Below are positions 62,756 through 64,000 of a stretch of 64,000 nucleotides of DNA, piece after piece. The position numbers and the translations under genes are program-made. The stretch comes from VXPQ01 sp965117025. GTDB taxonomy: Bacteria; Bacteroidota; Rhodothermia; Rhodothermales; VXPQ01. The notes under the pieces are model-generated. The model saw nothing but the letters and a program-made list of their open reading frames with translations, did no database searches and was not told the origin of the DNA. Each line of letters begins with the position of its first letter. Within the stretch, counting starts at the first letter, position 1. The stretch spans positions 1,798,001 through 1,862,000 of the forward strand of contig OZ220746.1 in assembly GCA_965117025.1 (NCBI GenBank). The letters run 5' to 3'.

Positions 62756-63895
62756 ATGAATACATCGAGAATCGGCAAGGAGATACGGACAGGCCATGCA
62801 GCACATGTGGCCCAATCGTTGGTTGTATGGATGATGCTGGTCATGACTGCCGGTTGCGGCAATGATGATCGCGAAACCGGTACAACCTCGGGGGCCAATC
62901 GGGAGGGTATTTCTTCCGTTTCGCATATTGACGACATTTTTACACTGGAGAGAGAAGTGGTGCTTGCAGATTCTGTTTTTATTACCTCTACTACGCATCT
63001 GGATGTCGATGCGGACGGAGATTTTCTCCTGACCGATATGCTTGGAAAACAGGTTATTCTTTTTGACCGGGACGGTAATTATAAGAAAATGCTTACCACG
63101 GAGCCGTGTGATCCAGGTTTTCCGTGGGATCCTTTTCAGGCACGATTTAAGCCGGATGGGAATATTATCGCACATACCAGCCAAGGGGGATACGAATTTT
63201 CCAATGAGGGAGATTGTATGGGCGAACTGAGCGACGAATTCGGATTCCCTCAAGGAATGGGATTTGGTAACAGCGGAAATATATATGCATTTTATGTATA
63301 TGGACAACAAGGCACGGGGTATCATATCAAGGAAATGGACCGGCATGGAGAAGAAATTCGAAGTTTTGGGTTCGATGATACATACTTTTGGTATACCATG
63401 CGAAATCTTAGTCTTCCCAATATTATTGTTGACAAAAACGATTATGTTTATCACGTTAAAAAATTCAATTTTCAAATAGATAAATATGATGGACAGGGCA
63501 ATTTTATTTCCCCAATGGGCGAAAAACCTGACTATTACCGAGAGCTACAAATAAACGATTCTGATTTTGCCATGGGTAACGATTCAAGATCTGCATCGAT
63601 AGAATCTCTCGGCAAATTTTCAACGACCCAAGGACTATTTTTATTGAATGATGAAACAATCATGATAGAATATCATAATGATTATAATAGAAGAAATAAA
63701 AATTCCGACGAGATAAAAGGTTTGGCCTTTATGGATTTAGAAGGGGATCGTCTTTTCAATAAAGATATCCTTACTCATATTAATTTCGTCTTTGCCAAAG
63801 ATAATCTTGCGTACAGCCTTTATGATTCCACCAATAGCTACAAAGGAATTGGCGGAACGCCTCCCATAAAGATATATCGGTATCTTCCGGAATAA
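62756..63895 (+). CDS. 6-bladed beta-propeller lipoprotein
   Basis: A 379-residue protein with signal peptide and lipobox (MTAGC, cysteine near 34), followed by NHL/6-bladed-propeller-like repeats (THLDVDADGDFLLTD, VILFDRDGNYKKML, NSGNIYAFYVYG, IIVDKNDYVYHVKKFNFQIDKYDGQGNF). Such proteins are widespread in Bacteroidota and function is unknown. The second half is clearly AT-richer than the rest of the window, which suggests acquisition from a lower-GC relative. Confidence 0.8.
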   Translation: MNTSRIGKEIRTGHAAHVAQSLVVWMMLVMTAGCGNDDRETGTTSGANREGISSVSHIDDIFTLEREVVLADSVFITSTTHLDVDADGDFLLTDMLGKQVILFDRDGNYKKMLTTEPCDPGFPWDPFQARFKPDGNIIAHTSQGGYEFSNEGDCMGELSDEFGFPQGMGFGNSGNIYAFYVYGQQGTGYHIKEMDRHGEEIRSFGFDDTYFWYTMRNLSLPNIIVDKNDYVYHVKKFNFQIDKYDGQGNFISPMGEKPDYYRELQINDSDFAMGNDSRSASIESLGKFSTTQGLFLLNDETIMIEYHNDYNRRNKNSDEIKGLAFMDLEGDRLFNKDILTHINFVFAKDNLAYSLYDSTNSYKGIGGTPPIKIYRYLPE

Positions 63896-64000
63896 TTTCA
63901 GGGGTATGCCGGATGCACATCCTCGTTCGGTGGCCTTACTTGAAAGGAGAAATCGTCCGAAAAAACTGGACAGTCTTTCTCGCGGATTTTTACGTGTAGC
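63896..64000. other. Terminal stretch without a supported gene
   Basis: The last ~105 bases hold only a 28-residue frame (63913-63999) with an AAAGGAG internal stretch. I do not recognise it as a gene; the next gene is presumably beyond the window. Confidence 0.4.

Noticed and set aside
63913..63999. 28-codon frame at the right edge
   Set aside because: Too short, no family resemblance and no supporting start context.
1..64000. CRISPR arrays, tRNA or rRNA genes
   Set aside because: No regularly spaced direct repeats, and no tRNA or rRNA signature noticed by eye; a covariance-model scan would be decisive.

Overview
The window looks like chromosomal DNA of an aerobic, high-GC (by eye near 60%, not computed) member of the Rhodothermota/Bacteroidota lineage. 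This rests on the gene content: large TonB-dependent receptors with N-terminal carboxypeptidase-regulatory-like domains, DUF5686 and DUF4199 proteins, a short primary sigma factor, a folP-cdaA pair, catalase-peroxidase, sulfatases and many lipoproteins. No rRNA, tRNA, CRISPR array, phage module or intact insertion sequence was seen.

Region 1-31 kb is mostly housekeeping. A truncated secreted metalloprotease/beta-propeller gene is followed by a compact cell-envelope and translation run (mrdA, rodA, argS, pheA, ftsX), a membrane protein with a degenerate GGDEF-like domain, and the leftward folP-cdaA-pcm operon. Next come a GH3-family enzyme, the primary sigma factor, a VOC protein, purL, trxA, trxB, a BON-LysM lipoprotein, proline dehydrogenase, pdxH, a eukaryote-like sterol reductase homologue, katG, a TonB-dependent receptor, DinB and a broken Fic gene invaded by a second, intact Fic gene.

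Region 31-40 kb is mixed accessory DNA: a thiosulfate sulfurtransferase, an exported endonuclease/exonuclease/phosphatase-fold lipoprotein, a PD-(D/E)XK-like protein with two tiny neighbours, xylose isomerase, a MazG-like protein, and a thioredoxin-fold protein next to a TonB receptor that has a CxxC in its plug. That last pair is preceded by a good promoter and an 18-bp palindrome.

Region 40-59 kb is the most interesting. A leftward five-gene unit (46487 to 40034) encodes a ThuA-like lipoprotein, a 1032-residue ThuA/PVC-type dehydrogenase/HEAT protein ending in an azurin-like copper domain, a cupin, a Tm-1-like protein and a PEP-hydrolase-family TIM barrel. It diverges from two sulfatases, a PhoD-like phosphatase, a PLP decarboxylase, a tandem DUF1080 protein, YceI, DoxX, DUF4199 and a Tat-exported FAD oxidoreductase. 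Together they suggest extracytoplasmic oxidation and desulfation of sugars or sugar-like compounds, possibly through 3-keto sugars. This is inference.

Region 59-64 kb holds a DUF5686 protein, tonB and an AT-richer 6-bladed propeller lipoprotein.

Between genes there are at least three families of short terminal-inverted-repeat elements, several placed exactly on stop codons. There are also several short copies of the 3' ends of nearby genes, which suggests repeated small duplications or lost paralogues.
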